Of a stretch of DNA of 64,000 nucleotides, positions 25,479 to 34,800 are shown one piece after another; positions within the stretch are counted from its first letter, which is position 1; every line of letters begins with the position of its first letter. Source of the stretch: G963668605 sp963668605 (GTDB taxonomy: Bacteria > Acidobacteriota > Terriglobia > Bryobacterales > Bryobacteraceae); assembly GCA_963668605.1 (NCBI GenBank), contig OY764903.1:2356001-2420000 (forward strand). The letters run 5' to 3'. The notes beneath the pieces were generated by a model that saw only the letters and a program-made list of their open reading frames with translations, searched no databases and was not told the DNA's origin. The position numbers and the translations under genes were made by a program.

Positions 25479-25937
25479 ATGCTGATGCGCCTGTCTCTTC
25501 TCGCCGCCGTGGCGTTGCTCGCCGGCTGCTCCACCGCCCCCGCGCCCGTAGCGCCATCAAAGCCCGACGCAACCAAGCAAGACTGGTACGCCCAAGCGGT
25601 CGCGCAACTCGCAGCCCTCAATCTCGAAGCCGAGCGTTTGTTTGAACGCGGCCAGGCCGACGCAGCCGCAGCGGCGATTACGCGAGGACAACCGCTCGCC
25701 AGCCGCCTACTCTCCGTTCCGCAGCCGTCCCTGCCCGCAACAGAGGCGGCCGCCGATCTCGACGATCTGTACGGACGTATGCTGCTCTCCAACCGGCATT
25801 ACGGTTGGGCGCGGCTGGCCTTCCAGAAAAACCTGGCGCGCTGGAAAAACTGGACGCCGCAGACCGCGGAAAGCACCCGGAGGATGCAGCGCGCGGCCGG
25901 TCAAATCGCGGATTGCGACCGGCGCTTGGCGCAGTGA
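25479..25937 (+). CDS. Putative lipoprotein, hypothetical
   Basis: 152-residue protein with a lipoprotein signal (LSLLAAVALLAGC, lipobox LAGC at about residues 14-17). The mature part is Ala-rich and helical, with a repeat-like pattern (ALNLEAERLFERGQADAAAAAI; YGRMLLSNRHYGWARLAFQKNL) that resembles TPR helices. It follows the BY-kinase gene by 34 bases and may belong to the same transcript, but no link to polysaccharide export is shown by its sequence. Convergent with the GH109 gene, ten bases apart. Confidence 0.8.
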   Translation: MLMRLSLLAAVALLAGCSTAPAPVAPSKPDATKQDWYAQAVAQLAALNLEAERLFERGQADAAAAAITRGQPLASRLLSVPQPSLPATEAAADLDDLYGRMLLSNRHYGWARLAFQKNLARWKNWTPQTAESTRRMQRAAGQIADCDRRLAQ

Positions 25938-25946
25938 TGGCGCACT

Positions 25947-27248
25947 CTACGCGCGAGCCTGCTTCCACTTTCCGCGCGTGAAGTCCGGGAACTGCACTGG
26001 CGCGCTGCCCTGGGCCACGGAGAGTTCACTCAGCGGCGCTGGAGCGCTCCAGGCTGCGGCGTCGTAGACGTCCAAGTCCGGAGCGATGCCCGATCGCATG
26101 CACTCGACGAGGCGGTACACCTGGATAAAATCCATGCCACCGTGGCCGCCGAGTTTTCGCGCGATCTCGCCCATGCGGGTCCAATACGGGTGTTCGTATT
26201 TGGCTTTGTAAGAATCGAGGGCGCCCCATTCATCTTTGCCCGAACCGTCCACGAAAATGCGTGGCGGATAGTCACGGAAGATGCCTTTCGTGCCCGCAAT
26301 CAGGTTGATGCGGTCATACGGCTGGGGGCTGCTGACGTTGTGTTCGAGCGTGATAATGCGGCCCTTGGCGGTCTTGATCAGGCTGGTGTTCTGATCGCCG
26401 CAGCGGTACGTCTCGCTCCGGCGCGGATCGCCGGCCGGAAGCTTCTTGTCGCGGTAGGCCGCGAGCGAAAGCGCCGGAGAACTCATCGACACCAGCGTCT
26501 CGAAGCGGTCGCCGCGATTGACGTCCATGTAGCGCGCCACGGGTCCGAGGCCATGCGTCGGATAGAGGTTACCGTTGCGTTGAATATGCCCGGCACGCCG
26601 CCACAGACCTTCGCCGTCGTTGGAAAAGAGGATGCCGCGCAGGTCGTGATTGTAGGCGGCGGCGCCATGCGTCAACTCGCCCAGCAAGCCGTCGCGCACC
26701 ATGTTCAGCACCATCATCTCGTTGTATCCGTAACAGCAGTTTTCAAGCTGTACGCAGTGGCGGCGCGTCCGCTCCGACGCATTGACCAGCGCCCAGCACT
26801 CGTCCAGCGTGATCGCCGCGGGCACCTCGACGGCCGCGTGCTTGCCCTGCTGCATGGCGAAAAGCGCGATCGGCACGTGCGAATCCCAGGGCGTGGAAAT
26901 GCAGATCAGATCGATGTCGTCGCGCTTGGCCAGGGCTTCGAAGGCGCGCTCACTACCGTCGTAGGCAGCCGCGCTCCGTTTCTGGCCGGATTTTTCCACC
27001 AACGCCTGCGCGCGCAGCACCTTGTCTTTCACGATGTCGCACAAGGCCACCACCTCGACGCCATCGACCGCGGCGAAATTCCTGAGTTGTCCGGTTCCGC
27101 GCCCGCCGAGTCCAACGAAACCCATTCGCACTGTCGCCTTGCGTTCGAAAGCTACTCCGGCCATGCTGGCGGCTTGCTCCTGCGCGGCTGCGATCCCAGC
27201 CGAAGCAAGCGATGCATAACGGAACAAATCACGTCGTGTTGTTTTCAT
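25947..27248 (-). CDS. GH109 alpha-N-acetylgalactosaminidase-like, Gfo/Idh/MocA fold, Tat-exported
   Basis: 433-residue glycoside hydrolase of the NAD-dependent GH109 type, known for removing terminal alpha-GalNAc. A Tat leader (KTTRRDLFRYASLASAG) precedes the Rossmann motif MGFVGLGGRGTG (about 42-53). Family hallmarks follow: PWDSHVPIALFAM, HAAVEVPAAITLDECW, CVQLENCCYGYNEMMVLNMVR and NLYPTHGLGPVARYMDVNRGD. This set separates GH109 from the other Gfo/Idh/MocA protein at 9534. It is divergent from galK, with 53 bases between starts; GalNAc release and galactose phosphorylation could be linked, but GalNAc is not a normal GalK substrate. Confidence 0.93.
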   Translation of the reverse strand: MKTTRRDLFRYASLASAGIAAAQEQAASMAGVAFERKATVRMGFVGLGGRGTGQLRNFAAVDGVEVVALCDIVKDKVLRAQALVEKSGQKRSAAAYDGSERAFEALAKRDDIDLICISTPWDSHVPIALFAMQQGKHAAVEVPAAITLDECWALVNASERTRRHCVQLENCCYGYNEMMVLNMVRDGLLGELTHGAAAYNHDLRGILFSNDGEGLWRRAGHIQRNGNLYPTHGLGPVARYMDVNRGDRFETLVSMSSPALSLAAYRDKKLPAGDPRRSETYRCGDQNTSLIKTAKGRIITLEHNVSSPQPYDRINLIAGTKGIFRDYPPRIFVDGSGKDEWGALDSYKAKYEHPYWTRMGEIARKLGGHGGMDFIQVYRLVECMRSGIAPDLDVYDAAAWSAPAPLSELSVAQGSAPVQFPDFTRGKWKQARA

Positions 27249-27301
27249 GTACGCTCCTCGGACTCCGTGTCAAATGTTATCGTAAGCGAGAGCAGTTCAA
27301 A

Positions 27302-28474
27302 ATGCCACGACTCAACGAAGCAGCAAGTGTGTTCGCCGAGAGATTTGGCGGCGGAGCGCCCCCCGCCGTGCTCTCCGTGCCAGGGCGCGTCAACCTAATC
27401 GGCGAGCACATCGACTATCACAATCTGCCTGTGCTGCCGATGGCGATACAACGCAACATTCAGATCGCCTTCCGCCCGCGTCCGGACCGCATTATCAGGG
27501 CCATCAGTTCGGGCGCCTTTGGGGAACGTGAGTTCGCGTGGACCTCCGAACTCGAACCCGGCGTCCCTGGCGATTGGGAGAATTATCTGAAGGCTGCCGC
27601 GCAGGCGGTGAGCCGCCAATGGGATTTGGAGCACGGCATCGACGCCGCCGTCGCATCCGATCTGCCAGCCGCCGCGGGCCTCTCCTCCTCTTCTGCGTTG
27701 CTGACCGGAATCACACTCGCTTTGCTCCAGGCCAACGGAGTGCACGCCAGCTTCGAGGAACTCATGCGCGTACTCCCGGAAGGCGAACACTTCGTTGGTA
27801 CGCGCGGCGGAGGCATGGATCACGCCGCGGTGCTGGCCTCGCGCGCCGGATGCGCACTACTAGTCGATTTCGATCCGCTCGCGGCGACTCCCATCCCAAT
27901 TCCAGACGATTGGGCGTTCCTCGTGGCCCATAGCTTGACAACGGCGGAGAAATCGGGCGCTGTGCGCGCGCGATACAACAACTGCCGAACGGCCGGCGAC
28001 GCTGCGCTCCAACGGCTGGGTTTTGCTTCCTTCCGCGCCGCGGCCCAATACGGAACCTTCGACGACCTCGCGGCTCTCGCAGCCGGCCATCTTAGCGGCC
28101 AGGAATTGTGCAGTTTCGTGCACGTAACCGGCGAAGCGCAGCGCGTTCGCGATGCCGTCGCCGCCTTGCGGAAAGGGGATGCGGCCGCATTCGGCCGGCT
28201 CCTCAACGCATCGCACGAAAGCTTGCGCGACCAATTGCAGATCAGCACCGCACAGCTCGACGCACTGGTGGAGGTGGCCTGCGAAGCCGGCGCTCTCGGC
28301 GCCCGCCTGACGGGCGGCGGCTTCGGCGGATACGCCGTGATCCTGTGCCACAAACGCGATCGCGAACACATCCGCGCCGAGATCGTGCGGCGCTACTATG
28401 CCGGCCAGGAGGACTTCGATACGGAAAGCCATCTGCTCAATGCCGAGCCCGCGGCGGGAGCGCTGTTTGTCTGA
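27302..28474 (+). CDS. galK: Galactokinase (GHMP family)
   Basis: 390-residue GHMP kinase that phosphorylates galactose at C1, the first Leloir step. Motif 1 is PGRVNLIGEHIDYHN (27-41), motif 2 the phosphate loop AAGLSSSSALLTG (about 121-133), motif 3 GARLTGGGFGGYAV near the C-terminus. The GEHIDYHN substrate loop differs from the usual GEHTDYNG, so a related sugar (for example L-arabinose-like, GalNAc or another hexose) remains possible. The start is at 27302; an upstream extension has no family similarity. The stop overlaps a nucleotidyltransferase gene by eight bases. galT is 31 kb away. Confidence 0.9.
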   Translation: MPRLNEAASVFAERFGGGAPPAVLSVPGRVNLIGEHIDYHNLPVLPMAIQRNIQIAFRPRPDRIIRAISSGAFGEREFAWTSELEPGVPGDWENYLKAAAQAVSRQWDLEHGIDAAVASDLPAAAGLSSSSALLTGITLALLQANGVHASFEELMRVLPEGEHFVGTRGGGMDHAAVLASRAGCALLVDFDPLAATPIPIPDDWAFLVAHSLTTAEKSGAVRARYNNCRTAGDAALQRLGFASFRAAAQYGTFDDLAALAAGHLSGQELCSFVHVTGEAQRVRDAVAALRKGDAAAFGRLLNASHESLRDQLQISTAQLDALVEVACEAGALGARLTGGGFGGYAVILCHKRDREHIRAEIVRRYYAGQEDFDTESHLLNAEPAAGALFV

Positions 28475-29189
28475 TACGGTATCCATTCGGCAAGCCGTCG
28501 TTCTCGCCGCGGGACGCGGAACGCGCATGGGCGCAATCACTGGCGAGACGCCCAAACCGATGCTCTCCGTCCACAGCCGCCCGATCCTCGAACACGTGCT
28601 CGAAGGACTTGCCGCAGCGGGTATCGAGCGCTTTCTAGTGATCGTCGGATACCGCCGCGAGATGATAGAAAAGCACTTTGAGACCTGGCGCTATCCAGTG
28701 GAATTCCTGGTTCAAGAGCCGGTCGACGGGACGGGCTCGGCGGCGCGCCTCGCGCGCGAATTTGTGGGCACGGCGCCGTTCCTGCTCACGTTCGGAGACA
28801 TCCTGTGCCGGCCCGCGGCGTATCTGGCTTGCGGCGACGTGCTCGGCCGGAATTCCGCAACCGGCGCCGTGCTCGGCGTCAAGGCTGTCGATGACCCGTG
28901 GCGCGGAGCCGCCGTTTACGCCGAGGACGGGCGTGTGCGCAAGATCATCGAGAAGCCGGCAAAAGGCACATCCACCACGCCATGGGGCAGCGCCGGATTG
29001 TACGCGATGCGCCCGCTCGTGTTCCCCTATCTCGACCGGATCCCGCTCTCCTCACGCAACGAGTATGAGCTGACATCGATCTTCGACATGATGCTGCTCG
29101 ATGGGATCGAACTGCGCATCGCCCCGCTCGAAGGCGAATGGCGTGACATCGGCCGGCCCGAAGACCTCGCCGCGGCGAACGACGCCTAG
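28467..29189 (+). CDS. Sugar-phosphate nucleotidyltransferase
   Basis: 240-residue GT-A fold nucleotidyltransferase. The nucleotide-binding signature is VVLAAGRGTRMGAITGETPK, followed by FLLTFGDILC (metal Asp), RKIIEKPAKG and WRDIGRPEDL. I place the start at the TTG at 28467, which overlaps the galK stop by eight bases; the frame upstream is a galK shadow. The product would be an NDP-hexose such as UDP- or dTDP-sugar. Being translationally coupled to a galactokinase-like gene, it may activate that sugar-1-phosphate directly, as in salvage pathways that bypass GalT. The nucleotide and sugar specificities are not readable. Confidence 0.9.
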   Translation: MSDTVSIRQAVVLAAGRGTRMGAITGETPKPMLSVHSRPILEHVLEGLAAAGIERFLVIVGYRREMIEKHFETWRYPVEFLVQEPVDGTGSAARLAREFVGTAPFLLTFGDILCRPAAYLACGDVLGRNSATGAVLGVKAVDDPWRGAAVYAEDGRVRKIIEKPAKGTSTTPWGSAGLYAMRPLVFPYLDRIPLSSRNEYELTSIFDMMLLDGIELRIAPLEGEWRDIGRPEDLAAANDA

Positions 29190-29223
29190 TGTACTGCGGC
29201 GATGATCCTGCCGTTTACGGGGG

Positions 29224-29303
29224 GCGGTCCCCATGGACCGCGCCGGGTCCCTTGACCCGGCCAAACCCGACCTGGGGGTCGAGTTGCGGCTCAGGGGAGC
29301 CGC
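29224..29303. terminator. Run of three hairpins between convergent genes
   Basis: Three successive stems: GCGGTCC/GGACCGC (29224-29230, 29235-29241), CCGGGT/ACCCGG (29243-29248, 29255-29260) and GCGGCT/AGCCGC (29286-29291, 29298-29303). They fill the gap between the nucleotidyltransferase and symporter genes, which converge, and probably stop transcription from both sides. Confidence 0.5.
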
Positions 29304-29338
29304 TCCCCGCAATTCAGCAAACCGCGCATTGTCTGCGC

Positions 29339-31141
29339 CTACTTCCACAAGCGCCGCACCACGCCGATGAGGATGCCTCCCGAAACGAAGACCACTCCCA
29401 GTAGCGCCGCCGCATAGCCGTTGCGGCCATACAGAAAGTTTCCGACGGTGAACAGCGAGGACCAGATCACCAGGCTGCCGGTGACCCAGCCGACGAGCGC
29501 GAGCGGGATATTGTCGTTCTTTGCATAGGCCTGGGCTTCGGCTTCGGAAACGCCGGCCTCGATGCGGATGCGCCGCCAACCCGGGCCGAGCGGATGCACT
29601 TTGCGGTAAAAATCGATCAGCGTTTGGCGGTCCGTGCGCGGCCCCAAAAACGCGGCGATCAGCCAACAGATAGTCGTAAACGCAATCGTCGCCAGCAGCT
29701 CTTTGTGCGTGCCCAGCCGCACGCCGTTTTTGTGGAGCAGCAGGAAGGCGATTGAGATTGCAAACGAACTCGTCATCGCGACGATCTCGCACCACGCCGT
29801 GATGCGCCACCAGAACCAGCGCAACAGGTACAGCAATCCGGTGCCGGCGCCGACCTGCAGCATGATGTTGAAGTTATCCTGCGCGGTTTCGAGCAGGAAT
29901 ACCATGGCGGAGGAAACAACGAAGAGGCCCACGGTTGCGAGCCGGCCCGCGCGCACGTACTCTTTCTCGGTCCCGTTCCGATTGAGGAAGCGCCGGTAGA
30001 AGTCGTGCACCAGATATGAGGCGCCCCAATTCAGGTGCGTCAAAATCGTGGAAGAATTCGCGGCGATCAATCCACCCACCATCAGGCCGATCCAGCCGGT
30101 GGGCAGAAATCTCAACATGGCCGGGTAGGCGATGTCGTGTCCGATAAGGGCGGGATCCATGTCCGGCAGCGCCTTCTGGATGTCGGAGAGCTCCGGATAG
30201 ACAACGATGGATGCAAGCCCGACCAGAATCCAGGGCCAGGGCCGCAGCACATAGTGGGCAATGTTGAAGAAGAGCGTGCCGCCGAGCGAGTCCTTCTCCG
30301 ATTTCGACGCAAGCATGCGTTGCGCGATGTAGCTGCCGCCGCCGGGTTCCGCTCCGGGATACCAGACGGCCCACCACTGCACTGCGAGGGGCATGACGAA
30401 GATCGCCACCGCAAGATCCCAGTTGCTGGTGAAGTCCGGCATCATGTTCAGGTAGTTGATGCCGCCCGGTCCCTGGACGTGCGAGAGTTTCTCGACCAAC
30501 CCGCTCATCCCGCCCACCTGCGGCAGGTTGATGGCGAACCAGGCTGCCGCGATGACAGCGGTCATCTTGATGAAGAACTGAATCATGTCGATCACGAGCA
30601 CGCCCCACAAGCCAGAGTGCGCGGCGAAGGCGACGTTGAGCAATCCAACGGCCAGTAACGTCTGCCAACGGCTGAAGCCAAAGAGCACATTGGCGATCTT
30701 GCAGGCCGCCAGATTGACTGAGGCCATAATGATGCAGTTGAAGAAGAGACCGAGGTAGATCGCGCGAAAGCCGCGCACTGCGCTGGCTGCCCGGCCCGAA
30801 TAGCGCAGCTCATAAAACTCGAGATCGGTGAGCACGCCGGAACGGCGCCACAGGCGCGCGAAGAAGAACACCGTGGAAACGCCAGTCAGCGTGAACGCCC
30901 ACCACTGCCAGTTGCCGGCCACGCCCTGTGTGCGCACAAAGTTGGTGACCAGGTTCGGCGTGTCGCTTGAAAACGTAGTGGCCACCATCGAGATGCCCGC
31001 AAGCCACCACGGCACGGAGCGTCCGGAAGCGAAGAACTCGGTGGTGCTTTTACCGGAGCGCTTTCCAAAAAACAGCGCTGGCAGGAAACAGATCAACACC
31101 GAACCAATGGCGATTACCCAGTCGAGCGGTTGTAGAGTCAT
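29339..31141 (-). CDS. Sodium:solute symporter (SSS family)
   Basis: 600-residue inner-membrane transporter with about 14 hydrophobic segments. Recognisable parts are the first helix (DWVIAIGSVLICFLPALFFG), the family segment STTEFFASGRSVPWWLAGIS, and TFSSDTPNLVTNFVRTQG in helix 2. The closest relatives are sugar or carboxylate SSS carriers found next to carbohydrate genes in this phylum; the substrate cannot be assigned. It is followed downstream by hairpins and converges on the galK/nucleotidyltransferase pair. A possible role is sugar uptake for that pair. Confidence 0.93.
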   Translation of the reverse strand: MTLQPLDWVIAIGSVLICFLPALFFGKRSGKSTTEFFASGRSVPWWLAGISMVATTFSSDTPNLVTNFVRTQGVAGNWQWWAFTLTGVSTVFFFARLWRRSGVLTDLEFYELRYSGRAASAVRGFRAIYLGLFFNCIIMASVNLAACKIANVLFGFSRWQTLLAVGLLNVAFAAHSGLWGVLVIDMIQFFIKMTAVIAAAWFAINLPQVGGMSGLVEKLSHVQGPGGINYLNMMPDFTSNWDLAVAIFVMPLAVQWWAVWYPGAEPGGGSYIAQRMLASKSEKDSLGGTLFFNIAHYVLRPWPWILVGLASIVVYPELSDIQKALPDMDPALIGHDIAYPAMLRFLPTGWIGLMVGGLIAANSSTILTHLNWGASYLVHDFYRRFLNRNGTEKEYVRAGRLATVGLFVVSSAMVFLLETAQDNFNIMLQVGAGTGLLYLLRWFWWRITAWCEIVAMTSSFAISIAFLLLHKNGVRLGTHKELLATIAFTTICWLIAAFLGPRTDRQTLIDFYRKVHPLGPGWRRIRIEAGVSEAEAQAYAKNDNIPLALVGWVTGSLVIWSSLFTVGNFLYGRNGYAAALLGVVFVSGGILIGVVRRLWK

Positions 31142-31657
31142 GTATGGGCCTGAACGATGAGCATAGCGCGGACGCTTGGTGCGGGGCTACTGCCCCGTCG
31201 CCTTGGGCATTGCACGTTTTGATCCCCGCCTGCGCGTCTGGATCGGCTTTCCAGAAATCCGGGCACGGCGCCACCCGCTCCGTCTCGCCGATGAGGATAT
31301 CCAATAGAAAATGCGCCTTTCCCGGCACCGCTGGATCTCGTTCTGGTATAAATTCCAATAGCAGGCAGGACAGAATTAACGGCGGCAGAAAGGAGTGCCG
31401 AGGTGCGCAACACACTCGTGTTCTTGCTTCACCTCGCTCCGTCGCTGGCGCTGAGAGGCGCGCAACGCAAGGCATGGAAGGCCACCGTTGCCGCTGAGGT
31501 TATGCCAGTCCGTTTTTTGGACTAAGGCGTTTGTACGGACGAAGGAATCTTGCACCGGCACTCACACTCGCAATGACTTGACTAAGACTTACGCCGCACA
31601 GATGCAAGTATCCCCCGGCAGAGCCGGAGGCCTTATTTTGTGAGCCGCTCAAAGCGG
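31142..31657. other. 516-base gap with no supported gene
   Basis: No open frame here looks like protein: those present are rich in Arg/Ser/Cys and lack ribosome binding sites. Around 31435-31455 there is a weak match to the palindromic repeat core (TCCGTCGCTGGCGCT). A hairpin AGCCGCT/AGCGGCT lies at the right end. The stretch may be remains of a lost gene, as the next ORF is also truncated. Confidence 0.6.
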
Positions 31658-31867
31658 CTATAGAGGGTCGCTAACGCGGCCGGGTATGAGGCTCACGCTG
31701 CCATCCCAGCGGGTAGCGCTGCGGTCGGTGACTCCTAGAAGGATGCGGAACGTGGCGCCTCTGGGCATCGAGTTTTGCGCCTCGCCCGTGCGGTTCCGCG
31801 AATGCACCGCCAATCCCGCCGCGATCGCAACAGCCGGCAGCATGAAGAGTAAAGTCTTCCGTTGCAC
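31658..31867 (-). pseudogene. Truncated secreted protein, N-terminal fragment
   Basis: 69 codons starting with a signal peptide or anchor (TLLFMLPAVAIAAGLAVHS), then PRGATFRILLGVTDRSATRWDGSVSL, which resembles the first strand of a larger secreted domain seen in this phylum rather than a complete small protein. The frame closes within a segment resembling the palindromic intergenic repeat (GGTCGCTAACGCGGCCGGG on the plus strand). This suggests the 3' part was lost. It lies 15 bases after the TonB receptor stop on the same strand. A genuine small exported protein is the alternative. Confidence 0.5.
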
Positions 31868-31882
31868 TTAAGTCTCCCCATC

Positions 31883-34800
31883 TCAAAACGACAACTTCAA
31901 CGCAAACTGCATGCTCCGGCCGTTATTAGCCTGCGTAATCGTACCCCCATTAGCCGCATTCACGTTGACGTTAGGCAGGTTGAAATTGGGGTGGTTGGCT
32001 ATGTTGAAAACCTCCCAGCGGAATTGCGTGCGGAGCCGCTCCGTGAGTTTGAAGTTCTTGTAGGCGCCCAGATTGATCAACAGCAAGCCGGGACCGTCGA
32101 GGATATTCCGCCCGGAGTTGCCCATCCGGAAAGATCCCGTGGGGACAAGCGGGAACGCACTCAGGTCGAACCATTGCTCCACTGCCGGATTCGGGACCGT
32201 TCCGAACGCGATACGGTCGGGACGATTGGCTTCGCCCTGGTCAAGCTGCACATTAGAGGTCTGCGGCGTGAACGGTTGCCCGCTGTAAGCCCGTCCGGAA
32301 CCAGTGAGTTGCCAACCGCCGATCCAGCGGTTGCGTCCGAGCGGCAACTGGTAGTTGAAGTTGAGAGTCACCGTGTGCAAGTTATCGAAATCGCTTCGCC
32401 CGCGCTCCAGGCTCAGATTGCGCGCATCCTGCGCGCCACCGTACCCGCCGTCGGCTGCGCCCTGCAACTGCGAGGCTTCATCGATTGACTTAGCAAGAAT
32501 ATAGTTCAATCGGAAGAAGAATCCCGCCGCGAAGCGCCGGCGCCACGTCGCCATGAAGGCGTTATAGTTCGAATTTGAACCGTAAGCGTAGTATTGGACG
32601 TCGTTGATGCCGGCGTAAGGACGGGGGAAGGAGCCTGTGCCGCCGGGCAGGAGCGCCGGATCGCGGATCGGCTGGTTGATGTTGTAGCGGCGCCCGAGGT
32701 GAGTGCCCTTCGAGCCGACGTATGCGAGTTCAATCGCGGTGCTGCGGCCGATGTCCCGCTCGATCGTGAGGTTCCAGCTCTGCACATACTGCGGCGGCTG
32801 CCACACTTGTATCCCGAAGGAATTCGTGACTCCGGCGATGTTACCGCGGCCCTCCGGGAAAGGATTAACGAAGGAAATGACATTGGGATCGGATGTAACA
32901 CGGTTGAAGGTTTGGTCCGTACTGAACGGGAAGACGTCGGCAAGATCGCCTCGGATGTTATTTGCCAGCGATCCTGCATAAAAGAAGCCATAACCGCCGC
33001 GTACGACCATCTTCGTAGTCGCCCAGGGGCGCCAGGCTAATCCGAATCGCGGCGCCAGCATGTTCCAGTTGGTAAACGTCAGCGAGCGCGGCAATCCTAC
33101 ATCAGCCGCAAAAACCACTTTGTCCGTCAGTCCGGCCTGCTGGATCGCCTGGTCCATGTTCGGCAACGCGTCGTGACTCGCAATGACGATCTTGCCAAGC
33201 TCCGGCACAAAGTTTGCGTAACGGCCCTTGCGTTCGAACATCGGCTGATTGATCTCGTAGCGCAGCCCGATGTTAAGCGTCACGGAGCGGTTTACACGCC
33301 ACTCGTCCTGTGCAAACAGACCGCCGTTCATATTGATCAGTTGCGGATCCGAGGCCACCGTCTTGCGTGTGGCGTTGTTCAAATAGCCGAGCAGAAAATC
33401 GCCAAACGGAGCGTTCGTCCAGCGGCCCAGAAAATTGTACGTGCCGCGCATGTTGTTCATGGTCGGCTGGTAATACTGCATCTGCATGACGTCGCCGCCG
33501 AACTTCCAGATATGCTTCCCGCGCACAACGGTCAGCGTCCCCCCAAGGTCGAGGTTCATGGTGGTGAAAACCGTTGGCTGTGCGGAGGCGTTGCCAATCG
33601 CAACCAGGTCCCGCACGGTGATGCGCGGGAATCCGTAAGCCGCGGGGCTGGCCGGACTCGGCAGGCCAAGAGTCGCGTTCCAGTTCGTGCCCTGGTGTAT
33701 CGAGTACGCGTTCTGCTTCTGCCGGGAAAAACCCACTCGCAGTTCGTGGATCAACGTTGGCGTCCAAAGCCGCGTCCACGTGACGCCTCCCAAGCTCAGC
33801 TCGGTCGGAGTTCGATTTCCAAACAACCCGCTATCGCTCCCGCCGAACGGGTTCCCGGTATCGTTCACTCGCCGGACGTAGCGAACCGAGAGGCTGTCCT
33901 TGTCCGTCAGGCGATGATCCACCTTGCCAAGCAAGGTCCTCCAGTTATCCGTGTCGGCGCTGACAGCCCGGAAGTTATTCACCTGCCCCGGTAGGTTTGG
34001 GAGCGGATAGAAAGGCAGGATGTTCTTTGACACCGTACTCAGGCGTGTCGCTGGTATGATGTTTCCCGGAAAAGCGCTCTTCGAGAGCGGATCAGTAAGA
34101 CTGACCAGCTTGCCCGTGGCCGTATCACGGCTCTGCGTGAAATTGCCTGCGCGTTCCAGTTCCGTCGGCACAGCCGTCAGCCGCGTGGAGCCCTGAACCT
34201 GCCGGTAGCTCTCCCAACTGAACAGAAAAAAGGTTCGATTCCGTCCGTTGTACAGCTTGGGCAAATAGACAGGTCCGCTCACAGTGGCGCCGTACTGGTT
34301 CCGGCGCAAGCTCGTTTTGGCCGCGTCGAAGAAGTTGCGGGCATCAAAAACGTCGTTGCGCAGAAACTCGAAGAGCGAGCCGTGTAGTTGGTTCGTGCCG
34401 CTCCTGAGAACCATCGACATCACGCCACCGGCCAGCCGGCCGTACTCGGCCTGATATGCGCTTGTGTGGAGCTTGTACTCCTGCAGCGCGTCTATGGGCG
34501 GCCGCACCTGCGCTCCCCCGCCTTTCATGCTGTTGTTCTGAAAACCGTCGACGAGGAAAGTCGTGTTGTCCGAGCGTGTGCCGTTGATATTGAGCGCGGA
34601 TCCGGATGCGCCCTGCGCCGAGCGATTGACGCCGGGCACCATGAAGGTCAGATCGTTGAAGTCCCTGCCTTCGAGGGGCATCTCCATGATCTCCTGCTTC
34701 GCGATGACATCGCCGCGCGTGGCGTTCTCCGTGTTGATGAGCGGCACGTCGGCCCGAACTTCCATGGATTCGGAGACGTCGCCGACCGTCATCTTGAACT

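Noticed and set aside
31144..31497. 117-codon plus-strand frame in the gene-free stretch
   Set aside because: Composition is not protein-like, no ribosome binding site and no recognisable domain.
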